Origin: Eimeria necatrix
Lineage: Eukaryota; Apicomplexa; Conoidasida; Eucoccidiorida; Eimeriidae
Length of the DNA: 27,500 bases
Reading direction: 5' to 3'
NCBI RefSeq assembly: GCF_000499385.1
Contig: NW_013651747.1
Coordinates: 15,001-42,500, forward strand
This document shows, in pieces, positions 17,382 to 26,499 of the stretch. The position numbers and the translations under genes are program-made. The first letter of the stretch is position 1. Every line of letters starts with the position of its first letter. The notes below the pieces were generated by a model that made no database searches, was not told the DNA's origin, and was given only the letters and a program-made list of their open reading frames with translations.

Positions 17382-17748
17382 GTTTACTGCTGCTGCTGCT
17401 GCTGGGGTTGCTTTTGCTGCTACTGCTGCTGCTGCTGCTGGGGCACTCTCGCGTTTACCATCTTTACTAAGATTTAAACCCTAAACCCTAAACCCTCGTG
17501 GTTTCTGTTGCTTCTGGATGTTCCCTTTGGGAATTTTTCCTTCCCTTTTGCTGCAGCAGCAGCAGCAGCAGCAGCAGCAGCGTTTGTGTTTGTTTGTGCT
17601 GCAGAGGCAAGTGCTGCTTACCTCCGGCGCTGCCTGCCGCAGCAGCAGCTGCAGCTGCTGCTGCTGCAGGGCCTGGGGCATTTAGACTGCGGCTGGGGGG
17701 GCCCCCGTGTCTTTGACATGAACGCTTTGCTGCAGCAAATCACTAGCT

Positions 17749-17786
<38 letters not shown>

Positions 17787-17822
17787 TGCTGCAGCAGATC
17801 GTCGGCCCCTGATTTTGGCTGA
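13675..17822 (+). CDS. Alpha/beta-hydrolase lipase, acid/gastric lipase type, three exons
   Basis: Exons 13675-16603, 17058-17309 and 17605-17822 join in phase 1 twice and give about 1,132 residues; the family is usually near 400, and the excess is polyAla, polyGln and polySer insertion. In order: HTADGYQIFLYKLLRV (N-terminal lipase motif), VFFFTHGLLESSLNW (oxyanion region), VWLANSRGNEYTRH, WSFNEMALYD, then nucleophile Ser about 867 in GQSQG (codon 16273-16275), NFTHTPSGGTSRQNFAHW across intron 1, Asp about 1055 in GTDDNLVMP (17291-17293) and His about 1086 in GHLDCGW (17679-17681). All three triad residues are present. Such enzymes hydrolyse triglycerides or sterol esters. No signal peptide is evident at ATG 13675, which directly follows an in-frame TAG, so a 5' exon may be missing; the first 200 or so residues are low complexity. 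Confidence 0.85.
16604..17057 (+). other. Lipase intron 1 (454 bases) with a CTG/GATGCTGCT array
   Basis: Donor CCCTCAG|GTGGGA, acceptor GCTTCTGCAG|GGGGC. About 16655-16860 is an interrupted 9-base array (GATGCTGCT) inside a CTG background. The frame that runs through it is long and Ala/Asp-rich but lacks lipase sequence until the acceptor. Splicing restores the conserved TPSGGTSRQN segment, which fixes the junction. Confidence 0.8.
17310..17604 (+). other. Lipase intron 2 (295 bases) with telomere-like units
   Basis: Donor CCGG|GTTAGC, acceptor GTGCTGCAG|AGGC. Without splicing the frame stops at TAG 17312-17314, before the catalytic His. The joined product NLVMPEASAAYLRR is phase-correct. 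The intron contains (CTG)n at 17315-17380 and three CCCTAAA units at 17475-17495. An alternative acceptor lies at 17551-17553. Confidence 0.8.
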
Positions 17823-17882
17823 CCTTTTTATGGATTTAAATAAACGAATGAACATTTTATGGATGGCTAAATGGCAAATTCA

Positions 17883-17895
17883 TTATGTTTGCTTC

Positions 17896-17937
<42 letters not shown>

Positions 17938-18040
17938 TAGGCTTCAGCTGTTTGCTGCTGTTGCTGCTGCTGCGGCTTTAGGGCCTCTGCTGCAGCAGCA
18001 AACTGCTGTTTTTCAAGAGGAAAGGGGAAAAGACTGGCAA
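17883..18040 (-). CDS. Possible terminal exon of an unknown minus-strand gene
   Basis: The reverse strand reads EKQQFAAAAEALKPQQ, polyGln, TAEAYT, polySer and KKQT before a stop. It is open and has mixed composition outside the repeats, but it is short, has no family signal and no upstream exon was found. Confidence 0.2.
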
Positions 18041-18640
18041 ATGCATGCAAATAAAAAACTAAGTAAATAAATAGAATTAATAACAAAGGTAATTTAAATG
18101 AATAATTGAGTTAAACAATCAAATAAAATTTACAAGTCCATAAAAGTCGAGCTGCAGCAGCAGCAGCAGCAGCTGCAGCAGCAGCAGTGGCAGCAGCAGC
18201 AGCTGCTGCAGCAACACGCTGTGTTTGTCAGAAGTTGCACAAGATAGAATATAAATAAATTTAAATTTATAAATGGAAATTAATAAATGCAAATTAATAA
18301 TTGCAGATTAAAAATTGTAAATAAATTAAATTGGATTTTGTTGCTCTCTTTTTACCGCTGCCAGCGACTACACAAGAGCCGCCAATATCTCCAGTTCTAG
18401 GGTTTAGGGTTTAGGGTTTAGGGTTTAGGGTTTAGGGTTTGGGAGAGTGCAATTGGGAGGTCCATTTTGGCATTTAAACGGGATTTAATTGTTCAATTTG
18501 CATTTAAAATTAATTTAAAATTAAATTAATTAATTAAATTAATTAATTAAATTAATTAATTTAATTAATTAATTAAATTTTAAATTAATTTAAAATGTTT
18601 TTTCTGAACATAAAAAGACCCGAAGTCGCGCCTTCTTCGG
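18041..18640. repeat. AT-rich non-coding region with a telomere-like array
   Basis: AAATAAA/TTAATTAA repeats fill most of it. TTTAGGG units occur at 18398-18441, a short CAG/CTG patch at 18150-18215 and (TTAA)n at 18505-18600. No gene is seen. Confidence 0.7.
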
Positions 18641-18672
18641 GTGTACAGACACCTCAGCTGCGTAGACACCCG
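18638..18672. promoter_or_regulatory. Palindromic element with a second half-site
   Basis: GGTGTACAGACACC is followed 8 bases later by GTAGACACCCG. The outer CGGGTGT and ACACCCG can pair, so the whole segment can fold as a hairpin. It lies in non-coding DNA next to the (TTTA)n microsatellite. Confidence 0.5.
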
Positions 18673-18699
18673 AACGGCTCCGCCCCCTCCGATTCTCCT

Positions 18700-18759
18700 T
18701 TTTGATTTATTTATTTATTTTTTTATTTTATTTATTTATTTATTTATTTATTTATTCAT

Positions 18760-18798
<39 letters not shown>

Positions 18799-18802
18799 TT
18801 TT
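18700..18802. repeat. (TTTA)n microsatellite
   Basis: A near-perfect TTTA run just downstream of the stop codon of the 18818-20374 gene, so within its probable 3' untranslated region. Confidence 0.85.
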
Positions 18803-18817
18803 AAAATCAACTTAAGG

Positions 18818-18910
18818 CTACTCTGTGGGATCCGGCCTTTTGAATGGCGGCGGTGGGGGAATGAAGTCGGGGGGCCCCTCATCTTCGTCATCTGTTGCTG
18901 CTGCTGCAGC

Positions 18911-18942
<32 letters not shown>

Positions 18943-19106
18943 CTAGCTGCTGCTGCTGCTGCTCTTCCTCTTGCTGCTGCTGCTGCTGCTGCTCTCCCTC
19001 CTGCAGCTGCAGCTGCCGCAGCTGGTCTTCAAGCCCCATCCTTCTGGGGGGTGTAGGTGGTCTCTTGGGTGTGGCTGCTGCGCCCTTGCCTTCTGCTGCT
19101 GCTGCT

Positions 19107-19138
<32 letters not shown>

Positions 19139-19284
19139 TGGCGAGTGACTCACAGCAGCCTTCAGAAGCTTCCGGGGTTTTGGAGTTGGTCTCCAGCCGG
19201 GGGCCCCATGGAGAGTTTTCCTAGGGCCGAAACGGCGGGGTGTTGGCTGCGGCGGCAGCAGCTGCTGCTGCTGCTGCTGCTGCA

Positions 19285-19320
<36 letters not shown>

Positions 19321-19692
19321 TGCCGGCCCCCCGGCGCATATAGGACCCGAAAATCGGCTCGTCGTCCCCTTCTTCCTGCTGCTCCCTCCCCACAACTCCC
19401 GATCCCGATCCCGATCCCGGGATCGACTTCGATCCCGATCCCGATCCCGAAATAAGAGTTGAAACTTCATCTTCCCACTCTGTCAATTCTGCACTCTTTC
19501 TGGACTGTGGGGTTTCTAGCTGCTGCCGCAGCAAAGAGGGGAGCTTTTTGCGGGATTTGCTGCTGCTTCTCCTGCTGCTGCTTCTCCTGCTGCTGCTCCT
19601 TCTGCTGCTGCTCCTGCTGCTGCTGCTGCTGCTGCTCGGCGCCGAGTGCGGCCCCCCAATATCTATCTCTTCATACAAATGCTCATCATCTC

Positions 19693-19729
<37 letters not shown>

Positions 19730-19781
19730 GGGAATGGGGGGCAGGGGAATAGTGGGCATGCGGGGCGCCTCGGGGGCCCCC

Positions 19782-19821
<40 letters not shown>

Positions 19822-19984
19822 GCTGCTGCATCTCTTTTCTACCTTCTATTTCTCTCCTTACTCTTTCATATTTCACTGAAGGAACTCTTCGGGGAGGCCG
19901 CCGGGGGCGTCTGCTGCTGCTGCTGCCGAGGACATCCCCCAAGGTGACCCTCCTTCTGCCGACTGCAGCAGGAGCTGAGGCGGG

Positions 19985-20029
<45 letters not shown>

Positions 20030-20145
20030 GTCTTGGGGGCCCTCTGTGTCTTCTTCCTCCCAGCTAGAGTCCCCCGACTCTGCACTGGGCCGCAGGAGAT
20101 CTGCTTCGGCCATTTCTGAGTAGGGGAGGTGCAGCGGCAGCTGCA

Positions 20146-20193
<48 letters not shown>

Positions 20194-20374
20194 GCCTGCG
20201 CTTCTTCTTGAGCCCCAGCCTGGACCTCTGCACGAAGCTGCTGGGACTCAGCGCAGAGTCCAGCTTTGCTGCGCGCAGCAGCAAAGTTGCTGCGGGAGAA
20301 AAAAGAAAAAAATTAAAAAGTAAAAACAAAGAAAGGGCCGCCAAGAAGGCAGCTTTTTTCAGGTGTACAGACAT
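18818..20374 (-). CDS. Secreted or membrane-anchored low-complexity protein, single exon
   Basis: 518 codons from ATG 20374-20372 to TAG 18820-18818, no intron needed. The N-terminus MSVHLKKAAFLAALSLFLLF followed by NFFLFSPA is a signal peptide or signal anchor. The rest is disordered: basic SRLGLKKKRRPK, polyGln, acidic DSSWEEEDTEGP, RRRVTLGDVLG, VPSVKYERVRREIEGRKEM, an SR-like (RRSSS)n block at about 19565-19640, GSGSGS from a GATCCC repeat, PRRFGPRKTLHGAPGW, PTPPRRMGLEDQLRQLQLQ and a C-terminal PPDFIPPPPPFKRPDPTE. No enzyme domain is seen. A secreted or organellar parasite protein is a guess from composition. The start codon lies inside a palindromic element (20361-20374). The longer frame to 20425 starts without ATG and is less likely. 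Confidence 0.75.
19386..19452. repeat. GATCCC repeat within coding sequence
   Basis: Repeated CGATCC units, interrupted once near 19418, encode the GSGSGS stretches of the minus-strand protein. A short similar repeat (CCGATC) occurs at 12430-12446. Confidence 0.85.
20361..20374 (-). promoter_or_regulatory. Palindromic element overlapping a start codon
   Basis: On the minus strand it reads ATGTCTGTACACCT, and its ATG is the start codon of the 18818-20374 protein, so the element encodes MSVHL. A TTTTTTCAG on the plus strand abuts it. Confidence 0.5.
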
Positions 20375-20467
20375 CTCGGCCCGCGACACCCGGACAGTCA
20401 AAAAAGAAATCCAGAAACTGCTCAACTAGGGGCTCTTTAAACCCAAATCCAAAAAAGAATTAAAAAC

Positions 20468-20469
<2 letters not shown>

Positions 20470-20520
<51 letters not shown>
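20470..20520. repeat. (CAG)n tract
   Basis: A perfect CAG run in non-coding sequence upstream of the 18818-20374 gene; a shorter one is at 20710-20740. Confidence 0.9.
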
Positions 20521-20521
<1 letters not shown>

Positions 20522-20707
20522 GCCGGTCCTCTTGCTGCTGCTGCGGACAGCAGCAGCTGCGCCGCCAGCAGCCCGGCGGTCGATCTGCGGGCACAGACCT
20601 CAAAAGGGGCCTTTAAATGCGAAATAAAAATGCGGTTTTAAATTAATTTAAAATTTAAATTAATTTGAATTAATTTGAAGCATTTCGGTGTAGAATAAAG
20701 CTGCAAG

Positions 20708-20740
<33 letters not shown>

Positions 20741-21510
20741 CCGACAGCACCACCGGTCTTCGCGCGATCGGTCCGGCGAGGACTTTTTCGCGCGGCTGCG
20801 CGGATTTCTCCGTCAAATTGAATTAAATAAAGTTTAAAAGAATTAAATTTATTAAATTGAATTCAAATGTTGAATTTAAATTCAATTTCAAGCACTTTTC
20901 CCCGCAGAATCTTCGCCGCAGCTCCCGCGCCAGATCCGGTGACGCAGGGCTGGCTCGAGATCGCCGCGTCCTCCGCGCCCTTTGGAGCCTTTTTCGCGCT
21001 TCTTTTCGCGTCTTCTGTTTATTTTTAAATATTAAAATTACAAATAAATAAAACTGCGAAAAAATAAACGCAAAATGGAGCTATTTTGCGCAGGATCGGC
21101 GGCGCCGGCCGCGCGCGACGGCCCCGCGGCTCCCCGGCTGCGGCCTCTGCAGGCTCGCCAGCCCAGGGCTTTCTTCCTTTGCGGTTTTTTTCACTCTTTT
21201 TCTTTTAAACGTTTCTTAAAAGACAAAACAAATCTAAAACAAAGTCTTTTATTTAATTTCTGGCGTTTTTAGCCTCCTGGCTGTTGCGTGGCGGGCGGAC
21301 TCGCTTCTGGAGAGCCCGCGGTTGCTGCAGGTTCTCGCGGCGCTTCCTCGGCGTCTTCTTCGCGTTTTTTCGCGGAATCTCTTTTTAAAAAGTCCAATTA
21401 TTTGAATTGTTTGCAAAAAGTGGCTTTTAAACGGAAAAGAAAGTCCATTTCTCGGCCCAGAAGTGGTTTTCCGCGTTTTCCGGGAGTGCGCGTTTCGCCG
21501 CGGCCGCGCG
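20521..21510. other. AT spacers and GC-rich islands, no supported gene
   Basis: GC-rich blocks (20521-20620, 20735-20815, 20900-21015, 21085-21180, 21285-21370, 21455-21520) alternate with AT-rich blocks rich in TTAAATT and GAATTAAA. Short ORFs have no recognisable domain. The pattern matches 10066-10540 and 12560-13150. Confidence 0.45.
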
Positions 21511-21515
21511 CGCAG

Positions 21516-21529
21516 CTGTCTGTACACCC
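21516..21529 (+). promoter_or_regulatory. Palindromic element just upstream of a start codon
   Basis: CTGTCTGTACACCC followed by GAA and the ATG of the signal-peptide protein at 21533. Same orientation relative to the gene as the 20361 copy. Confidence 0.5.
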
Positions 21530-21532
21530 GAA

Positions 21533-21706
21533 ATGAAACTCGCACGAACCCTCGCAGCCCTCGGGGCTTTTCATTTCTTTTCTTTTTCCATTTCTTCTTT
21601 TGCTTTGTTGCTGAAGCCTTCGGAGTCTTCGGAGTTTGAAGCCGGGGAGGCGTTGCTGCCGGCTGGCTACGCGGCCGACTCCGACGCGGCTGCTGCTGCT
21701 GCAGCG

Positions 21707-21740
<34 letters not shown>

Positions 21741-21865
21741 ATTCGGCCCCGGCTTTTCTCCAAAAGGAAAATAAGAAAAAAAGAAAAGGCAAAGGCAGGA
21801 AGGGCGGAGGCAATAAAGACGGCGCCTCCAGCTTCTTGCACGTGCAGGCTCTGCAGCCAAACTAG
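21533..21865 (+). CDS. Small signal-peptide protein with a basic C-terminus (possibly exon 1 of a longer gene)
   Basis: ATG 21533 begins MKLARTLAALGAFHFFSFSI then SSFALLLKP, a good signal peptide. It continues as acidic SESSEFEAGEALLPAG, polyAla, and a lysine-rich KENKKKRKGKGRKGGG close to the end, 110 codons in all. The stop TAG (21863-21865) is formed by the first TAGGG of a telomere-like stretch, so either the protein really ends there or a donor just upstream (CAC|GTGCAG, 21842) leads into a telomere-bearing intron. A palindromic element (21516-21529) ends 3 bases before the ATG. Family not recognised. Confidence 0.55.
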
Positions 21866-22092
21866 GGTTTGGGGTTTGGTCTTCCACGCCTAGGGTTTAG
21901 GGTTTAGGGTTTAGGGTTTAGGGTTTAGGGTTTGGGCTCGCGGGCTGGCGCACAAGCTCAACGCAGCTGCTGCTGACTCGTCCAAGTGCAGCAGCTCCAA
22001 CAGTTCTGCAGCAGCAGCAACTGATCGCCGCAACTGTCCATTTCGGGGGGTGGGGTTTAGGGTTTAGGGTTTAGGGTTTAGGGTTTAGGGTT
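21863..22092. repeat. Two telomere-like TTTAGGG arrays with a spacer
   Basis: Degenerate units at 21863-21878, perfect arrays at 21891-21936 and 22053-22092, same orientation, separated by about 115 bases without a recognisable ORF. This arrangement is the same as intron 4 of the CC2D2A-like gene (two direct arrays, about 105-base spacer). Confidence 0.85.
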
Positions 22093-22214
22093 GCGAGCTT
22101 GGGCGGCTGGCACCCTCGGCGAGCCGCCTGAGTCTTTCGCTTTATTATTTTTCCATTTCGAGACTTTCATTTAATCGCATTTACAGATAGTTGCAACTAG
22201 GGGGAATAAATGCT

Positions 22215-22259
<45 letters not shown>

Positions 22260-22860
22260 GCAGCAAGAGCAGCAGCAGCAGCTAGAGCGGCAGCAGCAGC
22301 AGTAGCGGGAGCACGGCGTTGCTGCAGCAGAGGCTGCGCAAGTATCGAAGTCTTTGAAATACTTTCAGAACACCAGCAGCAATTTATTTTCATTTTTAGC
22401 TTTTTAAAATTATTAATATTAAATTAAAAAGTATTTAAATTTAAATTTTAATTTATATTTAAATTTAAATTTTAATTTAAAATGGTGGAGAGGCGAGTGC
22501 ATCAGCTTTCCAGTGTACTGTCCAGGTGTACAGACACCGCAGCCACCGAGCCGATGAGCGCCATCTCGAGAAGAGCATTAAAACTGTTTTAAAAGTAAAA
22601 ATAAATTTGAAAATAACAAATTAAAATTAAAATTAAATAAATATAATTCAAAATAATTCAATTTGGAGTTAAAAATTCAAGTTTCTGCAGTTCGGAGTCC
22701 CAGGTGACCGTCGGTGGCGCCCGCCGTCGGCGGCGCCGCCAGCCGCTGCAGGGCCCCATTTTCCGTCATTTGTTTAATTAATTTGTGAAATTAAATTAAA
22801 ATTATAATTTAAAAAAGAATTAAATGCATTTAAAAGGTTTAAATCCTTCAAATGCGGGAA
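22093..22860. other. Non-coding region with CAG tract and AT-rich blocks
   Basis: (CAG)n with CAA interruptions at 22211-22300, then AT-rich TTTAAATT sequence at 22400-22480, a palindromic element at 22525-22538 and a further GC island at 22690-22760. No gene is supported. Confidence 0.5.
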
Positions 22861-22940
22861 AGAGGCCCCTAGGCGCAGCGCTGCACAAGGAGCGCCGCTG
22901 CCTGGCGGGCGGCTAGCAGCTGGGCGAAGCCCACGCTGCG

Positions 22941-22971
<31 letters not shown>

Positions 22972-22981
22972 CTTCTGTCAG

Positions 22982-23144
22982 CTCCCATTGGAGGCCTCTG
23001 CTTCCGAGTGTCCTCGAACTTGCTGGCAGCAGAGGGGCAGCTCGAGGGGGCCCCCCTGGGGCCCCCTGCTGCTGCATTTGCTGCTGCAGGGCCCCTCCCT
23101 GAGGACCCTGAGAGTTTCTCGGAGTTATCTGCTGCTGCTGACGA

Positions 23145-23175
<31 letters not shown>

Positions 23176-23234
23176 GCAGAAGACGCCGCGGAGGACGCGG
23201 ACGCTGCGCTGTACGACGGCCTCGAGAACTCGCT

Positions 23235-23297
<63 letters not shown>

Positions 23298-23547
23298 GGA
23301 CCCCAGCATGCTGGAATTTAACCGCGCGCGGGACTGGTGGAGGCGCCGCAAACAGGAAAGGCAGCAGAAGGCCTTAGACAAAAAAGAAAGAAAATTACAA
23401 AAGAGAATTCGAAGAAGACAAGAAAGAAATAAATCTGATTCTGACTCCGAGTCAGATCTTGAAATTCCAATTCTTGCTGAAGAAGATCAGCTGCCTCTGA
23501 CTGAGGAGGAAGAGAGTCTTTGGGGAGAAGAAATGGGGGGAAAATGA
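22982..23547 (+). CDS. Terminal exon of a charged, low-complexity protein of unknown function
   Basis: The frame reads SSNLLAAEGQLEGAPLGPP, AGPLPEDPESFSELSAAA, polyAla, EDADAALYDGLENSLS, polySer, then EDPSMLEFNRARDWWRRRKQ, ERKLQKRIRRRQERNKSDSD, an acidic SESDLEIPILAEEDQ and EEEESLWGEEMGGK with TGA at 23545-23547. The basic block followed by the acidic tail suggests a nucleic-acid or histone-binding protein, but no family is recognised. There is no upstream in-frame ATG before 23308, so it needs a 5' exon. TTCTGTCAG|CTCCC (AG 22980-22981) is a good phase 1 acceptor. A link to the 21533 exon was not phase-compatible with the donor I could find. Confidence 0.6.
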
Positions 23548-23682
23548 AGGATTTTTCGTTTTTTTGATGATTTAATCTTTTATTTCTTCATTTCCCGCAT
23601 TTAAGGATTTAATTTATTTAATTCTCCTTTTTTTCCGCTTCAGTTTGTCCATTTAATCACTTAATTCTTCTTTAGTTCGCTC

Positions 23683-23715
23683 GCATGCATGCGCTCAGGT
23701 GTACGTACACCGCAG
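23683..23715. promoter_or_regulatory. GCATGCATGC next to a perfect palindromic element
   Basis: GCATGCATGC (23683-23692) is 5 bases from GGTGTACGTACACC (23698-23711). GCATGC is a known ApiAP2 binding motif in apicomplexans. No gene start is recognised nearby. Confidence 0.4.
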
Positions 23716-24615
23716 AATGCGCGCAGTTCGAAGCTCCAAAGCTCCTTATATATCATTCGAATGCTCATTTAAAGACAAATTCAAATCTTTATTATTTATT
23801 TTATTTATTTTCTATTTTAATTCAATTATCTCCAACTTCAAAAAAAACAATTCATATTTGCCTTTATTTGCGCCGGGCCCCCAATGGCGGCTTTTTCGGC
23901 TCTTGGCAGTAGCTGAGAAACTCTGGATTATTTATTTCTTTATTATTTATTATTTATTAATTATTTATTATTTATTAATTATTTATTATTTCTTTATTAT
24001 TTCCTTTTCACTTTTCATTTATGTATTCTTCTATTTCTTTTCATTTAGTTGCCTAGGCGTAGAAGTGTCCTTCAAAAGGAATGCCTTTTTGTATATTTGC
24101 ACATTAGGCAAAAAAGGCATTTAAATTGATTTAAATAGATGCAATTTAAAAACAAATAAAAGGACATTTAAACCAATTCAAACAAATCTATTTTAAAAAC
24201 AAATGAAATGAATGAATTAAATGACACTTTCCAACTTATGAAGAAAAGCTTCCGGCCACTGCAGACCTCCGGGCTGTCTGTACACCTCAACAAGACAACA
24301 AATGCACAAAAGACAAAAAGAAAACAGAGATTTATTTTTAAAATAAAAACAAAAAATTCTTTTTCTGTTTGCATGCGTTTCTGCAGAAGCCCCTGCAAAA
24401 GCTGTATAGACACCATAAATTCAAATTAAATTTAAATCCATTCAAAATTAATTTTCTTGTTTTTGTCTTTTCATTATTTTCATCATTTTACTTCCTCAGC
24501 TTCACAAGTACTTTATTGATGGAGTTGCTTGCGCATGCATGCAACTTCATTCATTTAATTTAAATTGTCTTTTTAATTCCATAAATATACATATTATTAT
24601 TTACATTATATGTAT

Positions 24616-24707
24616 ACAAATTTATATAGTATAAATATACACATATATATATATGCTATAGACATATATATATATATATATTATATATATATATATATAT
24701 ACATATA

Positions 24708-24741
<34 letters not shown>

Positions 24742-24745
24742 ATGT
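24616..24745. repeat. (AT)n microsatellite
   Basis: Imperfect TATATA with GTATAC/CATATG interruptions, self-complementary over its whole length and so able to extrude a cruciform. Confidence 0.85.
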
Positions 24746-25540
24746 ATAGAGTGTTCATCAATGGCATGTATGTATGAATATCCAAAAAGATATGCAAAGG
24801 GTTTATAATGGTATAAATTAAATATAAAATATAAATGCAAAATATAAATATAAATATAAATATAAATATAAATATATTTATATAGATTTTACCATATAGT
24901 CGAAAATCCCAAAATATGACATGGGAATATTTGGATGGGGTTGCATGCAAAAAGTATTTTTGAAATAAAAAAAAATGGAAAAAAGAGTAAATAAAATGGA
25001 AAATAAAAAAGTCATTAATTGGACTTCTTTTTGAAGATGTTTTCCACTTTTGAATTTGCGTTTTTTTTCCAAGTGTATTTTGCAATCATGTGGATCTCTG
25101 CACTTGAAAATAAACGAAATAAACCCTAAAAAGGTGTTTTTATCTTTTTGAAACTTTAAAAATATAAAAATAAACTCTAAAAGGGTGTTTTTTTCTTTTT
25201 TAAACTTTTTATTTGGCCTTAAAGAAGAAAAACGAACTTTTCGACGCGAGACGAAAATGCGGATTTTTCGAGTGTACGTACACCTGATGCATGCGCCAAA
25301 ATCGTTTTTGAGATTTCAACAAATTAAAATCATTTTTCCACTTGGGAGTTTATTTGCCCTTCAGAAACTCCACATTTATTAAAATAAACTCTTTCTTTCT
25401 TTATTTCCATTTTATTTTCATTTTTAATTCCGAAAAGAAACAAATTAAAATAAATGCATTTCTCCTGAATGCGCCAGGTGTACATACACTCGAAACAGAC
25501 TGGCGGCTATCCGCTGCGACAGAATCAGCCACTGTCTGCA

Positions 25541-25630
25541 GGGTTTAGGGTTTAGGGTTTCGTGTTGAGGGTTTAGGGTTTAGGGTTAAGATCTTAGGGT
25601 TTAGGGTTTAGGGTCTAGGGTTTAGGGTTT
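25541..25630. repeat. Degenerate telomere-like TTTAGGG array
   Basis: TTTAGGG units with several variants (TTTCGTG, TTGAGGG, TTAAGATC, TCTAGGG). Degenerate compared with the others, so perhaps older. Confidence 0.9.
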
Positions 25631-25725
25631 GCGAGTTGGAGGCTGAGGCTACGGCTAACGTCTATGCCTCTTCCACGGGGAAGTCCCAGCAGCCTTCTAC
25701 GCTGCAGCCCCCGGGCATCACTCAT

Positions 25726-25799
25726 TTAGGGTTTAGGGTTTAGGGTTTAGGGTTTAGGGTTTACGGTTTAGGGTTTAGGGTTTAGGGTTTAGGGTTTGA
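25726..25799. repeat. Telomere-like TTTAGGG array
   Basis: Ten or so units with one TTTACGG variant, same orientation as the 25541 array and about 95 bases away: again a paired direct arrangement. Confidence 0.9.
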
Positions 25800-25937
25800 G
25801 GCGGCAGAGGCGTTGCTCGAGGCAGTTCAGTGTCTTAGAGTCTCGGCTGCTGCTGCTGCTCACTGACACGAGGAGCAGCAGCAGCAGCAAAAAGCAGCAA
25901 ATTGGCGAAAGGAAAGAAACGGAAATGAATTAAAGCC

Positions 25938-25976
<39 letters not shown>

Positions 25977-26086
25977 CGAGCTGTCTGTACACCTCAAACG
26001 ACCTGGTGGCAGCAGCAGCCCCCTGAAGCCCCGAACTTCCAAAACACTTTTTTGAATTCTTTTTTTATTCTCAATGAATTAAAAAG

Positions 26087-26152
26087 AACAATTACTTCAA
26101 GTTTTCCGGATTTGCGCAAAAGAAGCTTCTTTGGCAGCTGCTGCTTGCGCAA

Positions 26153-26196
<44 letters not shown>

Positions 26197-26316
26197 GCAG
26201 CAGCAACAGCACGCTGCGAGCCGCCAGAAGGACAGCAAAGGGTTTTCCATCTTCTTACTGACTTATAGAGGCGACGTTTTTGTAGAAGATCAGCAGAAGA
26301 AAAGCCTTTTGCTGCT

Positions 26317-26348
<32 letters not shown>

Positions 26349-26451
26349 TGCTGCAGCAGCTCGCTTCGGCAGCTCCGGGGTGTATAGACAGCTCGCCAGC
26401 CACGACCCCAGCCGCTGCAGCCCTTCGCCACTTTTGTTGCTTTGCTGCTGC

Positions 26452-26499
<48 letters not shown>

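Larger units (their letters stand above)
23548..25540. other. AT-rich gene-free region
   Basis: About 2 kb of AT-rich sequence. It holds (TTATTTA)n at 23925-24000, an AT microsatellite at 24616-24745, TATAAA repeats at 24845-24885, palindromic elements at 23698, 24273, 24401, 25271 and 25476, and GCATGC sites at 23683-23692, 24371, 24533-24541, 24944 and 25288. Two near-identical segments (AATAAAC.CTAAAA.GGTGTTTTT at 25118 and 25169) form a short direct repeat. ORFs are short and compositional. Confidence 0.6.

Noticed and set aside
24208..24429. Plus-strand ORF with a Lys-rich stretch
   Set aside because: AT-rich composition and no domain or splice context; it only appears protein-like where the palindromic element reads SVHL.
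23548..25540. LTR retrotransposon remnant
   Set aside because: No long direct repeats, no reverse transcriptase, integrase or gag-like peptide in any frame.
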